From Enorma massiliensis phI (lineage in GTDB: Bacteria > Actinomycetota > Coriobacteriia > Coriobacteriales > Coriobacteriaceae): 64,000 bases of DNA. The stretch covers positions 772,201 through 836,200 of the forward strand of contig NZ_HE978574.1 in NCBI RefSeq assembly GCF_000311845.1, read 5' to 3'. Position 1 is the first letter of the stretch. Each line of letters opens with the position of its first letter. This document shows positions 32,215 to 40,374 of this stretch, in pieces. The notes under the pieces are model-generated. The model was not told the DNA's origin. It searched no databases and was given only the letters and a program-made list of their open reading frames with translations. Position numbers and translations under genes: made by a program.

Positions 32215-32889
32215 ATGGCAAAAAGATGGCTGGAGCTCCTGCGCGAGAACAAGCGCGTGGCGATCGTGGCGGCATGCACCATCGTGTTTCTCGTGCTTCT
32301 GGAAGATGTTCTCGAGGGCGGGCTTATCAAACTCGATGAGGCCGCGTATATGCTCATTGTCGAGCATCTGCGCACCGATTGGCTCACGCCTATCATGGAG
32401 TCCATCTCGGCGCTTGCCACACCGGTCACCCTCTTGGTGATGCTTTTGCTCATCGTCGCCTTCGCGCCGGGCAGGCGGCCGGGCGCGTGCTGCGCACTTA
32501 ACCTAGCACTCGTGGTGGTGCTCAACCAGGTGCTCAAGTTCCTCGTCCAACGGCCTAGGCCAGAGGGTTTTCGCCTTGCGGCAGAAACGGGGTTCAGTTT
32601 TCCCTCGGGCCACTCGATGGCCGCGATGGCGTTCTTCGGCCTGCTCATTTGGATGGTCTGGCACTACGAGCGCGATCGTGCGGTGCGCATCGGGTGCTCG
32701 GTGGCGCTTGCGGCGCTCATTGTCGCTGTGGGCGTAAGCCGCATCTATTTAGGTGTTCACTATGCGTCAGACGTGGTGGCGGGCTTCTGCGTGAGCCTCG
32801 CCTGGCTTGCCTTCTATACGCGTGCGGTGGCGCCGCTCTTTTTGGGAGAGGCACCGGCGAGGGAGGCGAAGGCGAAGGACTCGGATTAA
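32215..32889 (+). CDS. PAP2-family membrane phosphatase
   Basis: This 224-aa protein has six hydrophobic segments and the three-part acid-phosphatase signature: KFLVQRPRP (C1), FPSGHSMAAMAFF (C2, catalytic His) and SRIYLGVHYASDVVAG (C3, catalytic His/Asp). It probably dephosphorylates undecaprenyl pyrophosphate or a lipid phosphate at the outer membrane face. It is divergent from the LUD gene. A long AT-rich hairpin follows at 32908-32972. Confidence 0.92.
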   Translation: MAKRWLELLRENKRVAIVAACTIVFLVLLEDVLEGGLIKLDEAAYMLIVEHLRTDWLTPIMESISALATPVTLLVMLLLIVAFAPGRRPGACCALNLALVVVLNQVLKFLVQRPRPEGFRLAAETGFSFPSGHSMAAMAFFGLLIWMVWHYERDRAVRIGCSVALAALIVAVGVSRIYLGVHYASDVVAGFCVSLAWLAFYTRAVAPLFLGEAPAREAKAKDSD

Positions 32890-32907
32890 CCCGCGGCCTG
32901 TTTTTGC

Positions 32908-32972
32908 CAAAATTGTCGTACTTTTTATAGAAAATAGGCAATAGAAAGCTATAAAGTTTACGACAATTTTCG
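32908..32972. repeat. AT-rich 65-bp hairpin after PAP2
   Basis: CAAAATTGTCGTA...TTTTTATAG (32908-32930) pairs with CTATAAAG...TACGACAATTTTCG (32949-32972) with one small mismatch, around an 18-base A-rich loop. It is much richer in A+T than its surroundings. It may be a terminator or a small mobile hairpin. Confidence 0.6.
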
Positions 32973-33184
32973 GGGCGAACGGGGCGAGTGCCGGCCGGCT
33001 CCCCATGCTTCGAGTCGAATCGCGGGTATGCCAGAATTTGATGGTGTGAGGCGCGGGCGAGGGAAAGGGTCGAGCAGCCCGCTATACTGGTTCATCATCG
33101 AAGCGACAGGCGAGCGGGCGCACGCGCTTATGGGAGCACGTCCGCTCGCCCAGAACGAGACCGAGACGAGAAACGCGAGGCCCC

Positions 33185-34324
33185 ATGGACCAGAGCCTAT
33201 TCACCTACGACATCATCGCCGAAGACTCCAAGACGCATGCGCGCGCGGGCGTGCTGCACACGCCGCACGGCGACATCGAGACACCTATCTTCATGCCGGT
33301 GGGCACGCGCGCCACGGTGAAGGGCGTGCCGTGGGAGACGGTCAAGGACCTGGGCGCGCAGATCGTCCTCTCTAACACCTACCACTTGGCCATGCGCCCC
33401 GGCGCGGACCTCATCGACGAGATGGGCGGTCTCCACAGCTTCATGAACTGGCACGGCCCCATCCTCACCGATTCGGGTGGGTTCCAGATCTTCAGCCACT
33501 CCGACGCCGTGAAGCTCTCGGACAAGGGCGTGCGCTTCATCGCCACCGACTACGACGGCAGCCACGTGTTCTGGAGCCCCGAAGACAATATGGCCATCGC
33601 GCAGAAGCTCGGCTCCGACATCTGCATGCAGCTCGACCAGTGCATCGGTTACCCGGCGGAGCGCCGCGACGTGCAGCGCGCCATGGATCTCTCGAGCCGT
33701 TGGGCGGAGCGCTGCTACAAGGCGCATACTCGCCCTGACCAGGCGCTCTTCGGTATCGTGCAGGGCGGCATGCATCTGGATCTGCGCATCAGGTCGCTCG
33801 AGCGGCTGGAGGAGATGGGCAACTTCCCGGGCTACGGCATCGGTGGCTATTCGGTGGGCGAGGACCACGAGACCATGTTCGAGTCCCTCGAGCCGCTCGC
33901 CGCGGAGTACATGCCCAAGGGCAAGCCGCGCTACCTCATGGGCGTGGGCAACCCCACCACGCTCGTCCGCGGCGTGGCGTGCGGCATCGATATGTTCGAT
34001 TGCGTGCTGCCCACGCGCACAGGCCGCATGGGCACGGCGTTCTCCAGCGAGGGGCGCTTGAACTTCCGCAACGCCCGCTTCGCGCACGATGGCGGCCCCG
34101 TCGACCCGCAGTGCACCTGCCCTGTGTGCACCGGCGGCTACACGCGTGCGCACATCCGGCACATGGTCACGGTCAAGGAGATGCTCGGCGGCATCTTGCT
34201 CTCCATGCACAACATCTATTACCTGCTCGCCCTCATGCGCCGCGCGCGCCAGGCCATCATCGACGGCACCTACAGCGAGTTCGTGAACGATTGGATGGCC
34301 TCGCCGGCAGCGAAGGATTACTAG
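33185..34324 (+). CDS. tgt: tRNA-guanine transglycosylase
   Basis: This 379-aa enzyme exchanges guanine-34 for preQ1 in Asp, Asn, His and Tyr tRNAs. It has the family's FMPVGTRATVKGV, SNTYHLAMRPG, LTDSGGFQIFS (active-site Asp), GIVQGG, GVGNPTTLV...GIDMFDCVLPTRTGRMGTAF (nucleophile Asp) and the zinc site CTCPVC...H. The start ATG at 33185 has only GAGG upstream. It converges with a small minus-strand gene whose stop overlaps its own. Confidence 0.97.
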   Translation: MDQSLFTYDIIAEDSKTHARAGVLHTPHGDIETPIFMPVGTRATVKGVPWETVKDLGAQIVLSNTYHLAMRPGADLIDEMGGLHSFMNWHGPILTDSGGFQIFSHSDAVKLSDKGVRFIATDYDGSHVFWSPEDNMAIAQKLGSDICMQLDQCIGYPAERRDVQRAMDLSSRWAERCYKAHTRPDQALFGIVQGGMHLDLRIRSLERLEEMGNFPGYGIGGYSVGEDHETMFESLEPLAAEYMPKGKPRYLMGVGNPTTLVRGVACGIDMFDCVLPTRTGRMGTAFSSEGRLNFRNARFAHDGGPVDPQCTCPVCTGGYTRAHIRHMVTVKEMLGGILLSMHNIYYLLALMRRARQAIIDGTYSEFVNDWMASPAAKDY

Positions 34325-34524
34325 GAGGCCGCTTGCGTCGATTGCTCGGAGCCTTGCTCGCTTTCGCGCCAGAATACGAGTGCGGTCTTCACCGGGGGTC
34401 CGTAGACGAGTGAGGACGTAACGAGCTTCCAGCCTTGGAGCTCCATCTCGTTCGCCTTCTCGGTGATCGCGTCTGCCGTGTCTTCGGCGAAGGCGCGCTG
34501 CCTGACCAGCTCCGTACGATACAT
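34321..34524 (-). CDS. Small DUF4177-like protein
   Basis: This 67-aa protein begins MYRTELVRQRAFAEDTADAI after GGGGAGG. The motif NEMELQGWKLVTSSLVYGPP resembles the LNxLGxEGWELV core of DUF4177-type small proteins. It is cytoplasmic and has a hydrophilic tail. Its TAG overlaps the tgt TAG on the opposite strand. The function is unknown. Confidence 0.6.
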   Translation of the reverse strand: MYRTELVRQRAFAEDTADAITEKANEMELQGWKLVTSSLVYGPPVKTALVFWRESEQGSEQSTQAAS

Positions 34525-34586
34525 GCTGCCTCCCCGGGGTCGGCGCCTGCATACCTTGTTGCTGATATACCCAAACGGGTCAAAAC

Positions 34587-34639
34587 GGGACGGGGTTGTT
34601 TTGTGCGCGTGCAAAACAACCCCGTCCCATTTTGACTCA
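34587..34639. repeat. TGAGTCA/GGGACGGG repeat as a 17-bp hairpin at the CotH stop
   Basis: GGGACGGGGTTGTTTTG (34587-34603) and its exact complement (34612-34628) form a 17-bp stem with loop TGCGCGTG. TTTTGACTCA follows. The CotH stop TGA (34637-34639, minus strand) is inside the TGAGTCA end. Confidence 0.8.
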
Positions 34640-36037
34640 CTCCAGGTCGGAGAGCTCGCCCATGTCTTCGATGTGGATGGACGAGGCGTCTACGAGCGTA
34701 TCGGGGGCTGCGATCTGCCCTTCGAGGGTGCTTGGGATATGGCCGTCTAGTTGCCCGCGGATGCTCTGGGCGCGAAGCAGGCAGAACGCCTCAAGGGTAT
34801 CCACGCCCAGCTGGAAGTCCTCGAAACTAATAAACGCCGTGGGATCTTCTGCGACATAAGGAGCGATGAGCTCCTCTGCCTGGCGCACCGTCGTCTGCAG
34901 GCGCCCACTCTCCACGTAATCCTGTACGAGCTCGTCAAGGTAGCCGTGGTAGTGTTCGCGGTAATCGCCGTGAGCCATGAGGTTGGTGAAGAGCGGTCGC
35001 TCGGCAAGCACCTCGGGTGCTGCCGGCGTATCGATGGGCAGGTTCACGTAGGCGCTGGCATCGTCCGGCAGCTCAGCTCGTCCGAGGGCGTAGGTGCCGA
35101 AGGCCAGGTTATAGTCCCAGGGGAGCATCGCCAGGCGTCCGTCCTCCTCGTAAAGGAAGTAGTTGTGGCCCGTGCTTCCCAGGTAGCTGTCGAGATTCGC
35201 CACGAAGGTCTGCACGGCGAAGTACCTCAGCACCTCATCGACGTCCACTGAGCGCTCGATCTCGTCGCGCTCTCCTGTGGCCAGCGCCTTGAGTGCGTCT
35301 ACCACGCGCTTTTCGTCCACCGCCGTCGCATCGAAGCGAGCGCTTTCGAGGATTCCCGGGTAGGATGCGGGGTCGTCGTTCACGTAGCGCAGTGCCACAT
35401 CGGCGTTTTCGTCATCGAGAGAGCGGTAGTCGGGTTTGTAGAGCATGCCGTGCCCCTCGCCCCATACGCGCTCGGCGAAGGCATCCTCCGGCTCCTCGAT
35501 GGCAAGGAACAGCCCCCAGGCCTCGCCGTTAACGCTCACCTGCACAAAGCTCGTTGCGGGCGTAGGGACACCCATGAAGCGCATCATGTCGAGGGCGAGG
35601 TAGGTCTTAAGGTAGCTGTTGTCTTGGAAGGATGCGTCGAGCGAGAGTTTGTCCAGGCCGTGGTAGGTGAGCCCCGTATCGAAGTGATCGAATTCGATCT
35701 TGAGGCTGTAGCGCGAAAGCCCACGCTCTGCGATGTGCCCGAGCGAGTTGTTCCCCTTGGCGCGCAGCCCCACCCCTGTGAACGTCTCGCCATCGATCGC
35801 CACGTCGCACCGGGAATAGCTCTCGGTCGTCGCGGTGGCGAGGAAGGCGTCCCAATCATCAATCTGGATGTCGATGCTGTGCACGCGATCCTGCTGGAAG
35901 AGCAGGTCGAGGTAATCGTCGTCGCGTGCGGGTGTGATGATGCCCGCCACGCCGGCAGCGTAGAGTCCGCCGGTGAACAGGATGGCGCAGGCGAGTGCCG
36001 CGATGCAGACGGCGTCGATGAAGCGCGACCCGAGCAT
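34637..36037 (-). CDS. CotH-family protein kinase-like membrane protein
   Basis: This 466-aa protein has an N-terminal membrane anchor (about 8-30) and an extracytoplasmic CotH domain. Family features are visible: GVGLRAKGNNSLGH (the RGN-type loop before the ATP site), YSLKIEFDHF (lysine), KLSLDASFQDNSYLKTYLALDMM, and LAMLPWDYNLAFG with the catalytic/metal Asp. CotH proteins are atypical secreted kinases that phosphorylate serine-rich proteins. It follows the DUF4956 gene by 4 bases. Its stop lies in an intergenic repeat. Spore formation is not expected in this lineage, so it should act at the vegetative cell surface. Confidence 0.85.
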   Translation of the reverse strand: MLGSRFIDAVCIAALACAILFTGGLYAAGVAGIITPARDDDYLDLLFQQDRVHSIDIQIDDWDAFLATATTESYSRCDVAIDGETFTGVGLRAKGNNSLGHIAERGLSRYSLKIEFDHFDTGLTYHGLDKLSLDASFQDNSYLKTYLALDMMRFMGVPTPATSFVQVSVNGEAWGLFLAIEEPEDAFAERVWGEGHGMLYKPDYRSLDDENADVALRYVNDDPASYPGILESARFDATAVDEKRVVDALKALATGERDEIERSVDVDEVLRYFAVQTFVANLDSYLGSTGHNYFLYEEDGRLAMLPWDYNLAFGTYALGRAELPDDASAYVNLPIDTPAAPEVLAERPLFTNLMAHGDYREHYHGYLDELVQDYVESGRLQTTVRQAEELIAPYVAEDPTAFISFEDFQLGVDTLEAFCLLRAQSIRGQLDGHIPSTLEGQIAAPDTLVDASSIHIEDMGELSDLE

Positions 36038-36041
36038 AGGG

Positions 36042-36737
36042 CTAGCCTAGGTAGTCGCCGTTGTAGGAAACGAGGCTGGCGTCGCTGACGCCATCGATGG
36101 CGCAGAGGGCATCGATGAACGCCGTCTCGCCGTCCTTGAGCCTGACCTCATAGGTGAGGTCGAGCGCACCTGTGCCCTCATCTGCGGCGGAGCGGTCTTT
36201 CGCCTTGAGGACATGCCGCTTGGTGCTCGATGCCACGAGCGCCTCGACTGCTCGCTCGGCGGTATCTACCGTCTCGCCCGAGCAGCGCACAACGAGCATA
36301 AACGGCCGGTCCATGGTGCGGGTGTTGGCGAAGATGAGGAGCACGAGGCCGATTGCGATGCAGCCGACGACGGCAAGGAATAGCAGGCCCGCGGCGAGCA
36401 CGATGCCCACCGCGATGCACCAGAACAGAAACACGATATCCATGGGCTCCTTGACCGGCGTGCGGAAGCGCACGATGGATAGGGCGCCCACCATGCCGAG
36501 CGAGAGCAAGACGTTGCTTGACACCGCAAGGATCACCAGCGTCGTGATGAGCGTAAGCGCCACGAGCGTGGCCTCGAAGCTCGTGGAGTGCATGACGTTC
36601 GTGCTCGTCTTCTTGTAGATAAGCACGATGAACAGGCCGAGCGCGCAGGCGAGCGCGAGCGCGAGGATGGCGTCGAGTGGGGGCACCGCATCGATGCGGT
36701 CGAGAAACGATGACTTGAAGATGTCGTTGAAGGTCAT
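36042..36737 (-). CDS. DUF4956 membrane protein
   Basis: This 231-aa protein has four hydrophobic segments (about 22-42, 55-72, 78-92 and 108-138) with the family motif SLGMVGALSIVRFRTPVKEPMDI, and a cytoplasmic ferredoxin-like C-terminal domain (AAERAVEALVASSTKRHVLK-type region onward). DUF4956 genes are regularly found next to VTC-domain polyphosphate polymerases and CotH proteins, and this cluster has both. The start ATG at 36737 has AAGGCG upstream. Confidence 0.85.
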   Translation of the reverse strand: MTFNDIFKSSFLDRIDAVPPLDAILALALACALGLFIVLIYKKTSTNVMHSTSFEATLVALTLITTLVILAVSSNVLLSLGMVGALSIVRFRTPVKEPMDIVFLFWCIAVGIVLAAGLLFLAVVGCIAIGLVLLIFANTRTMDRPFMLVVRCSGETVDTAERAVEALVASSTKRHVLKAKDRSAADEGTGALDLTYEVRLKDGETAFIDALCAIDGVSDASLVSYNGDYLG

Positions 36738-36757
36738 GGAATCGCCTTACGTCGAAT

Positions 36758-36811
36758 GGTTGCTTGGGCGGTGCTGCTTGGGCGGTGGTTGCCCGGGTGG
36801 TGATTGCCTGG
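36758..36811. repeat. Short tandem repeat between DUF4956 and VTC genes
   Basis: Three units of 14-15 bases, GGTTGCTTGGGCGGT, GCTGCTTGGGCGGT and GGTTGCCCGGGTGGT, plus a partial GATTGCCTGG, fill most of the 129-bp gap between two genes of one operon. Confidence 0.6.
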
Positions 36812-36866
36812 TTTGGCTCCCGGCGCTCACGCGCAGGGTCGCCATTCAAGCTGCGTGCGGTGCCCA

Positions 36867-37628
36867 CTATTCAAGCCGCCGCGCGAGCGCATATTTGGAG
36901 TGAGCTACGCGCACGGCGCCGGGCACTTGTATGGCGTCGCGCACGATGTCGGGAAGGTAGGCGTCGTATTTCACCTCCAGCACGACGGCGCCCGGAGCAT
37001 AGGGGACGAGAAGCCGGCTAGGGTCGAAGAAGCTCTCGGGGTGTCTGCACGACCGCATGCGAGCATCGAGGGTGACGCGAACGTTGCCCGGCTCGAACGT
37101 GAATGCTTCGCGTTCATAGGCTACGACGACGCAAGGGCGTAGCCCCAAGACGCGCTGGGCAGCTTTGAACTCTTCAAGCACCGGATCGTTACTGACTTCT
37201 CTGGCCGGGGCGGGGGAGAGACTGTGCTCATGCCGCCCTTTCTGCTCCCGCGGTGTGCCTCGGCTCGGTATCGCAAGGCTTCGGGCTTCGCACGGGGTGA
37301 GCCATGAAGCGTGCTTCGAGCCGGCGCCATTCCGCTTCACCTTCTTTTCCAGACGAATGACGCGCTTCGCGCCATCCATTGCGAGCGGCTCGGTTCCATA
37401 CGCGCGCATGCGCCATTTCGCCCGCGACGTGAACCCCTCGTGCTTCTCACGCAGAGCGTCGTCGAAGGGCGTGTCGAAATAGAGGCTGCGCACGGTGTAG
37501 CGCCCGTCGGGCCCGGCATGCTCGTCCCGAGGGAAGAGCATGCCGAGGCGTTTTGCGAGCAGGAGGGCTTCGTGCGGCGGGAGCTCGAATTTAAGCTCGT
37601 GTCGCTGTTTCGTGCGCGCCGGCAGCAT
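36867..37628 (-). CDS. VTC-domain polyphosphate polymerase-like protein
   Basis: This 253-aa protein has the triphosphate-tunnel fold of VTC4. Tunnel residues are visible in order: RHELKFELP, YTVRSLYFDTP, RAKWRMRAYG, RLEKKVKRNG, CVVVAYEREAF, RVTLDARMR and VVLEVKYDAYLP, i.e. alternating basic and acidic residues typical of the family. It probably makes or binds polyphosphate at the inner membrane face together with DUF4956. Its ATG (37628) overlaps the upstream TGA (TGATG), so it is coupled to the RsgI-like gene. An insert at about 105-140 (PSRGTPREQKGRHEHSL) is not conserved in the family. Confidence 0.85.
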   Translation of the reverse strand: MLPARTKQRHELKFELPPHEALLLAKRLGMLFPRDEHAGPDGRYTVRSLYFDTPFDDALREKHEGFTSRAKWRMRAYGTEPLAMDGAKRVIRLEKKVKRNGAGSKHASWLTPCEARSLAIPSRGTPREQKGRHEHSLSPAPAREVSNDPVLEEFKAAQRVLGLRPCVVVAYEREAFTFEPGNVRVTLDARMRSCRHPESFFDPSRLLVPYAPGAVVLEVKYDAYLPDIVRDAIQVPGAVRVAHSKYALARRLE

Positions 37629-38551
37629 CAATCGTCGTACCCGCTGTTGTTGCTGTCGTAGCTCGAGTTGCCCCCGCTGTCATAGCCGGAGTTATTGCTG
37701 TCGTATCCGGAATTGCCGCTATAGCCGGAGTTGCCTCCGTAGTTCGAGTTGCCGTAGTTCGAGTTGCCCCCTGAGGGTGCTGGCGTCGAGGATCCGCCGC
37801 CGGACGAACCGCCCGAAGAAGTGCTTCCTGAAGATCCGCCTGACGAGCCGCCGGAGCCACCGGAGCTGCCGGATGAGCTGCCGCCGGAGCTACCCGACGA
37901 CGTGGCGGGCGGGGCGGTGGGCGCTGGCTCCTGGTAATCGGTGACGCCGTCGTTCAGCGGACCGTAGTCGGAGTCGTAGTAATCGGTGACGCCGTCGTTT
38001 TCGGGGCCGTAGTCAGAATCGCTATAGTTGGTCCACCCATAGTTGCTCGAACCGGTGACCTGCATGGACGCGGCCTTGTTCTGGCCGATGACGTAGGTTT
38101 GGGAATCGCTCACGATATTCTTGAGAAAATCGTTCGCCGGCAAAGACGACCCGTCCTCTACCTCGAGGTCGATCGTGTTGCCCTCGCCTTCAACCTCCTC
38201 GACGAAATAGCCCGCCTCATTGATGCGCGCGATGAGGGTGGAGACCGCTGTGCGGCATTCCTGCCCTTCCAGCGCGCTCAGGTCGAGCCCCATGTTCTCG
38301 GCATCGGCGTTGAGCGCCTCCACGCCCACGACCATGCCGTCTGCATCGTAATGGATGGCGAATTCGGGATTCACGCGCAAGATGAGCGTGCCGCCGCCCT
38401 CAGGATAGGGAAGTTCTTCGGGCTCGGTCGCTGCCGCGGCGGGCGCTTGCGCTGGCGCCTGTGTGCCGCTCCAGATGGCAAAGAGTGCTCCGCCGCCAAC
38501 GATCACAGCGAGCAGCGTGGCGAGCACGATGGTGAGTTGTTTGTTCGTCAT
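37628..38551 (-). CDS. Membrane-anchored RsgI-like protein with Ser/Gly/Asn/Tyr-rich tail
   Basis: This 307-aa protein has a signal anchor (about 6-28), then a domain at about 55-140 (LILRVNPEFAIHYDADGMVV, VEALNADAENM) that matches the extracytoplasmic middle domain of RsgI-type anti-sigma factors. Two copies of DSDYGPxNDGVTDYY follow, then about 60 residues of Ser/Gly, then NSGYDSNN/NSNYGG repeats to the end. The Ser-rich region is a plausible substrate for the CotH-like kinase four genes downstream; that is inference. The start at 38551 follows GAGGGG. It is the first gene of the operon. Confidence 0.75.
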   Translation of the reverse strand: MTNKQLTIVLATLLAVIVGGGALFAIWSGTQAPAQAPAAAATEPEELPYPEGGGTLILRVNPEFAIHYDADGMVVGVEALNADAENMGLDLSALEGQECRTAVSTLIARINEAGYFVEEVEGEGNTIDLEVEDGSSLPANDFLKNIVSDSQTYVIGQNKAASMQVTGSSNYGWTNYSDSDYGPENDGVTDYYDSDYGPLNDGVTDYQEPAPTAPPATSSGSSGGSSSGSSGGSGGSSGGSSGSTSSGGSSGGGSSTPAPSGGNSNYGNSNYGGNSGYSGNSGYDSNNSGYDSGGNSSYDSNNSGYDD

Positions 38552-38971
38552 GTTGTTCACCCCTCGGTCGTCTAGGCGTATTCGCCGGGTTATCCCAGCG
38601 AATGGCTTCCCTTGCGCAGGAAGTCGGTTGCCCTACCAGGGGTAGCCGCCTCTCTTATAGCATGCCCGTGGGGGCATTATGATGCGCGGCCCTGTAAGCG
38701 CTTTGTAAGGTCTTGCGTGGCGACCACTTGCCGGCCCTTTGCCTCCGTTCGCCGATTCTCCGGATGCACTTTTTGCAGCTCGGGCGGCATTAATCCGGGG
38801 GAGGAGATTCATTTTTCTCGATTCAGACGAAAAGCGTCCGGCACCGGTGAAGGCCCCCGGCCGGGAAGGCTGGTTGCAGATGGCTTTGGAGGGCTCGAGC
38901 CTAGGGCGGCGCGCTATCTGAAGCATTCAGGCCCAGTTGGATGCCATCGCTCGTCCGTTCCTGGCGCATTC
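38552..38971. other. Long intergenic region before the PARG-like gene
   Basis: This stretch precedes the RsgI-like gene on the minus strand. CTACC-AGG-GGTAG is a small palindrome at about 38632. CCGGATGC...TTTTTGC (from about 38759) is inverted imperfectly as GACGAAAAGCGTCCGG (near 38830-38845), another long-hairpin pattern. TTATAGCAT near 38655 is a possible promoter element. I see no convincing gene; an open frame across 38612-39181 looks like chance. Confidence 0.35.
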
Positions 38972-39103
38972 GTTCCACTTTTGGGAACTTCTTTTTGCTC
39001 TTTCAGCAGGAGTGTGGTCTGCTCCCTAGGAACGTGCAGGATTCTGGCGAGTGTTCTACCGGTTGCAGCGCGCGGACGAGAAAGATATTCCCAAAAGTGG
39101 AAC
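38972..39103. repeat. 132-bp element with 16-bp perfect terminal inverted repeats
   Basis: GTTCCACTTTTGGGAA (38972-38987) is inverted exactly at 39088-39103. The inside contains GCAGGATTCTGGC and AAAGATA next to the right end. A related element in the opposite orientation is at 61464-61604. No coding capacity. Confidence 0.7.
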
Positions 39104-39244
39104 GAACATCCCTCTCAGCCTGTGCGCTCTGCAAAACATCTTTGTTGGGGGAGCATTTGTGGCGTGCATGCGCCGTGCTAGGCGGGTATGCTAGTGCAAG
39201 CTGTGAAGTGACGCCGGATGGCCGGCAGAGATGAAGGTGATGAT

Positions 39245-40180
39245 ATGGCAGAGCGAAACGATCGACGTGGCGAACGTCGGGGCAACCCGCGGCGCGAGGC
39301 GCGCGCGAAGGCGGCGGAGCAGCACACCGCCGAGGTGGCGCAGCGCCTTGCCAAGGATATCGAGCGCTCGGTGGCAGGCGTGACGCGCTATGATGGCGCG
39401 CCCAAGGTGGAAGTAGCCGATCCCTGCGTGCCGGAGGTCTCGGTCGTGGCTTCGAGTGCGACCGATGCCGTTTTGGAAAACGGCCGCGGCTATGCGCAGT
39501 TCTGTGACCTCGCCGTGCTCGATTTCGCTTCGTTTGTGAGCCCGGGAGGTGGCTACATCAAGGGTAGCTGGGCTCAGGAGCAGGCGCTCTGCGCGGACTC
39601 ATATCTGTATAACGTTCTCATCGAGCAGCGCGATTGGTATGGCGAGAACCGTCGCCGCAACATTAACTGCGAGCTGTATCGCGAGCGTGCCCTCGTGGTG
39701 CCGGCGGTGCGTTTCGAGCGCGACAAGATGCACGCCTATGCAGACGTTATCGTGGCGGCTGCCCCCAACGCCCAGCGCGCACGGGCGGACTACCATGTGA
39801 AGGGCGAGACGCTCGTTGCCGCCATGCGTGACCGCATCCGGTTCGTGCTGGATATCGTGGATGCGCTGGGGCGCGAGAAGGTTGTGCTCGGCGCATACGG
39901 GTGCGGCGCCTTCGGTTGGGACGCCGAGACGGTGGCCGGGCTTTTCCGCGAGGAGCTCGCAACGGGCATCCATGGGGTGAAGCAGGTGGTCTTTGCCGTT
40001 CCCCGCACGCGCTACGATGAGCATTTTGCCATGTTCGAGCATGCGTTCAGCACCTTCCCCGAGGCGCCCGCAACGACGTATGCCGAGGCTGCCGCCGCAG
40101 CGGCGCGCGCCCAAGAGGCCGCGGCAGCTGCTGTCGTCGAAGACGACGAGGACGAGGACGATTGGCGCAAGTACCTGTAG
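39245..40180 (+). CDS. TIGR02452-family (microbial PARG-like) macrodomain protein
   Basis: This 311-aa protein has the poly(ADP-ribose) glycohydrolase core: VLDFASFVSPGGGYIKGSWAQEQALC at about 90-116 in overlapping pieces, AYADVIVAAAPNAQ, and VVLGAYGCGAFGWD (ADP-ribose-binding loop). The PARG signature is GGG-x(6-8)-QEE; here it reads QEQ (111-113), so the usual catalytic second Glu is Gln. It may bind ADP-ribose without efficient hydrolysis. The N-terminal 40 residues are basic and the tail is acidic (EDDEDEDDW). The start at 39245 has AAGGTGAT upstream; an ATG at 39218 lacks a site. Confidence 0.8.
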   Translation: MAERNDRRGERRGNPRREARAKAAEQHTAEVAQRLAKDIERSVAGVTRYDGAPKVEVADPCVPEVSVVASSATDAVLENGRGYAQFCDLAVLDFASFVSPGGGYIKGSWAQEQALCADSYLYNVLIEQRDWYGENRRRNINCELYRERALVVPAVRFERDKMHAYADVIVAAAPNAQRARADYHVKGETLVAAMRDRIRFVLDIVDALGREKVVLGAYGCGAFGWDAETVAGLFREELATGIHGVKQVVFAVPRTRYDEHFAMFEHAFSTFPEAPATTYAEAAAAAARAQEAAAAAVVEDDEDEDDWRKYL

Positions 40181-40374
40181 AGCGAACTGGGCTAGACGCC
40201 TGTCCGTAGTCGGCGGGCGCCTGCCGTTCGTTTCGGGATTGACGCGCGCCCATGCCGTCTGCCCGGCGGGCGCCTTCCCTCACGTTCGGCAGGCATCTGC
40301 CCGCCCTCGGTAGGCGCTCTCGCTTAGAATCTGCGAAACCGATGGGGCTAACCGCTTGCCCCATGCATAACAGA

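Noticed and set aside
38612-39181. 189-codon frame in the 38.6-39.2 kb gap
   Set aside because: It crosses the 132-bp inverted-repeat element and shows no family motif or ribosome-binding site.
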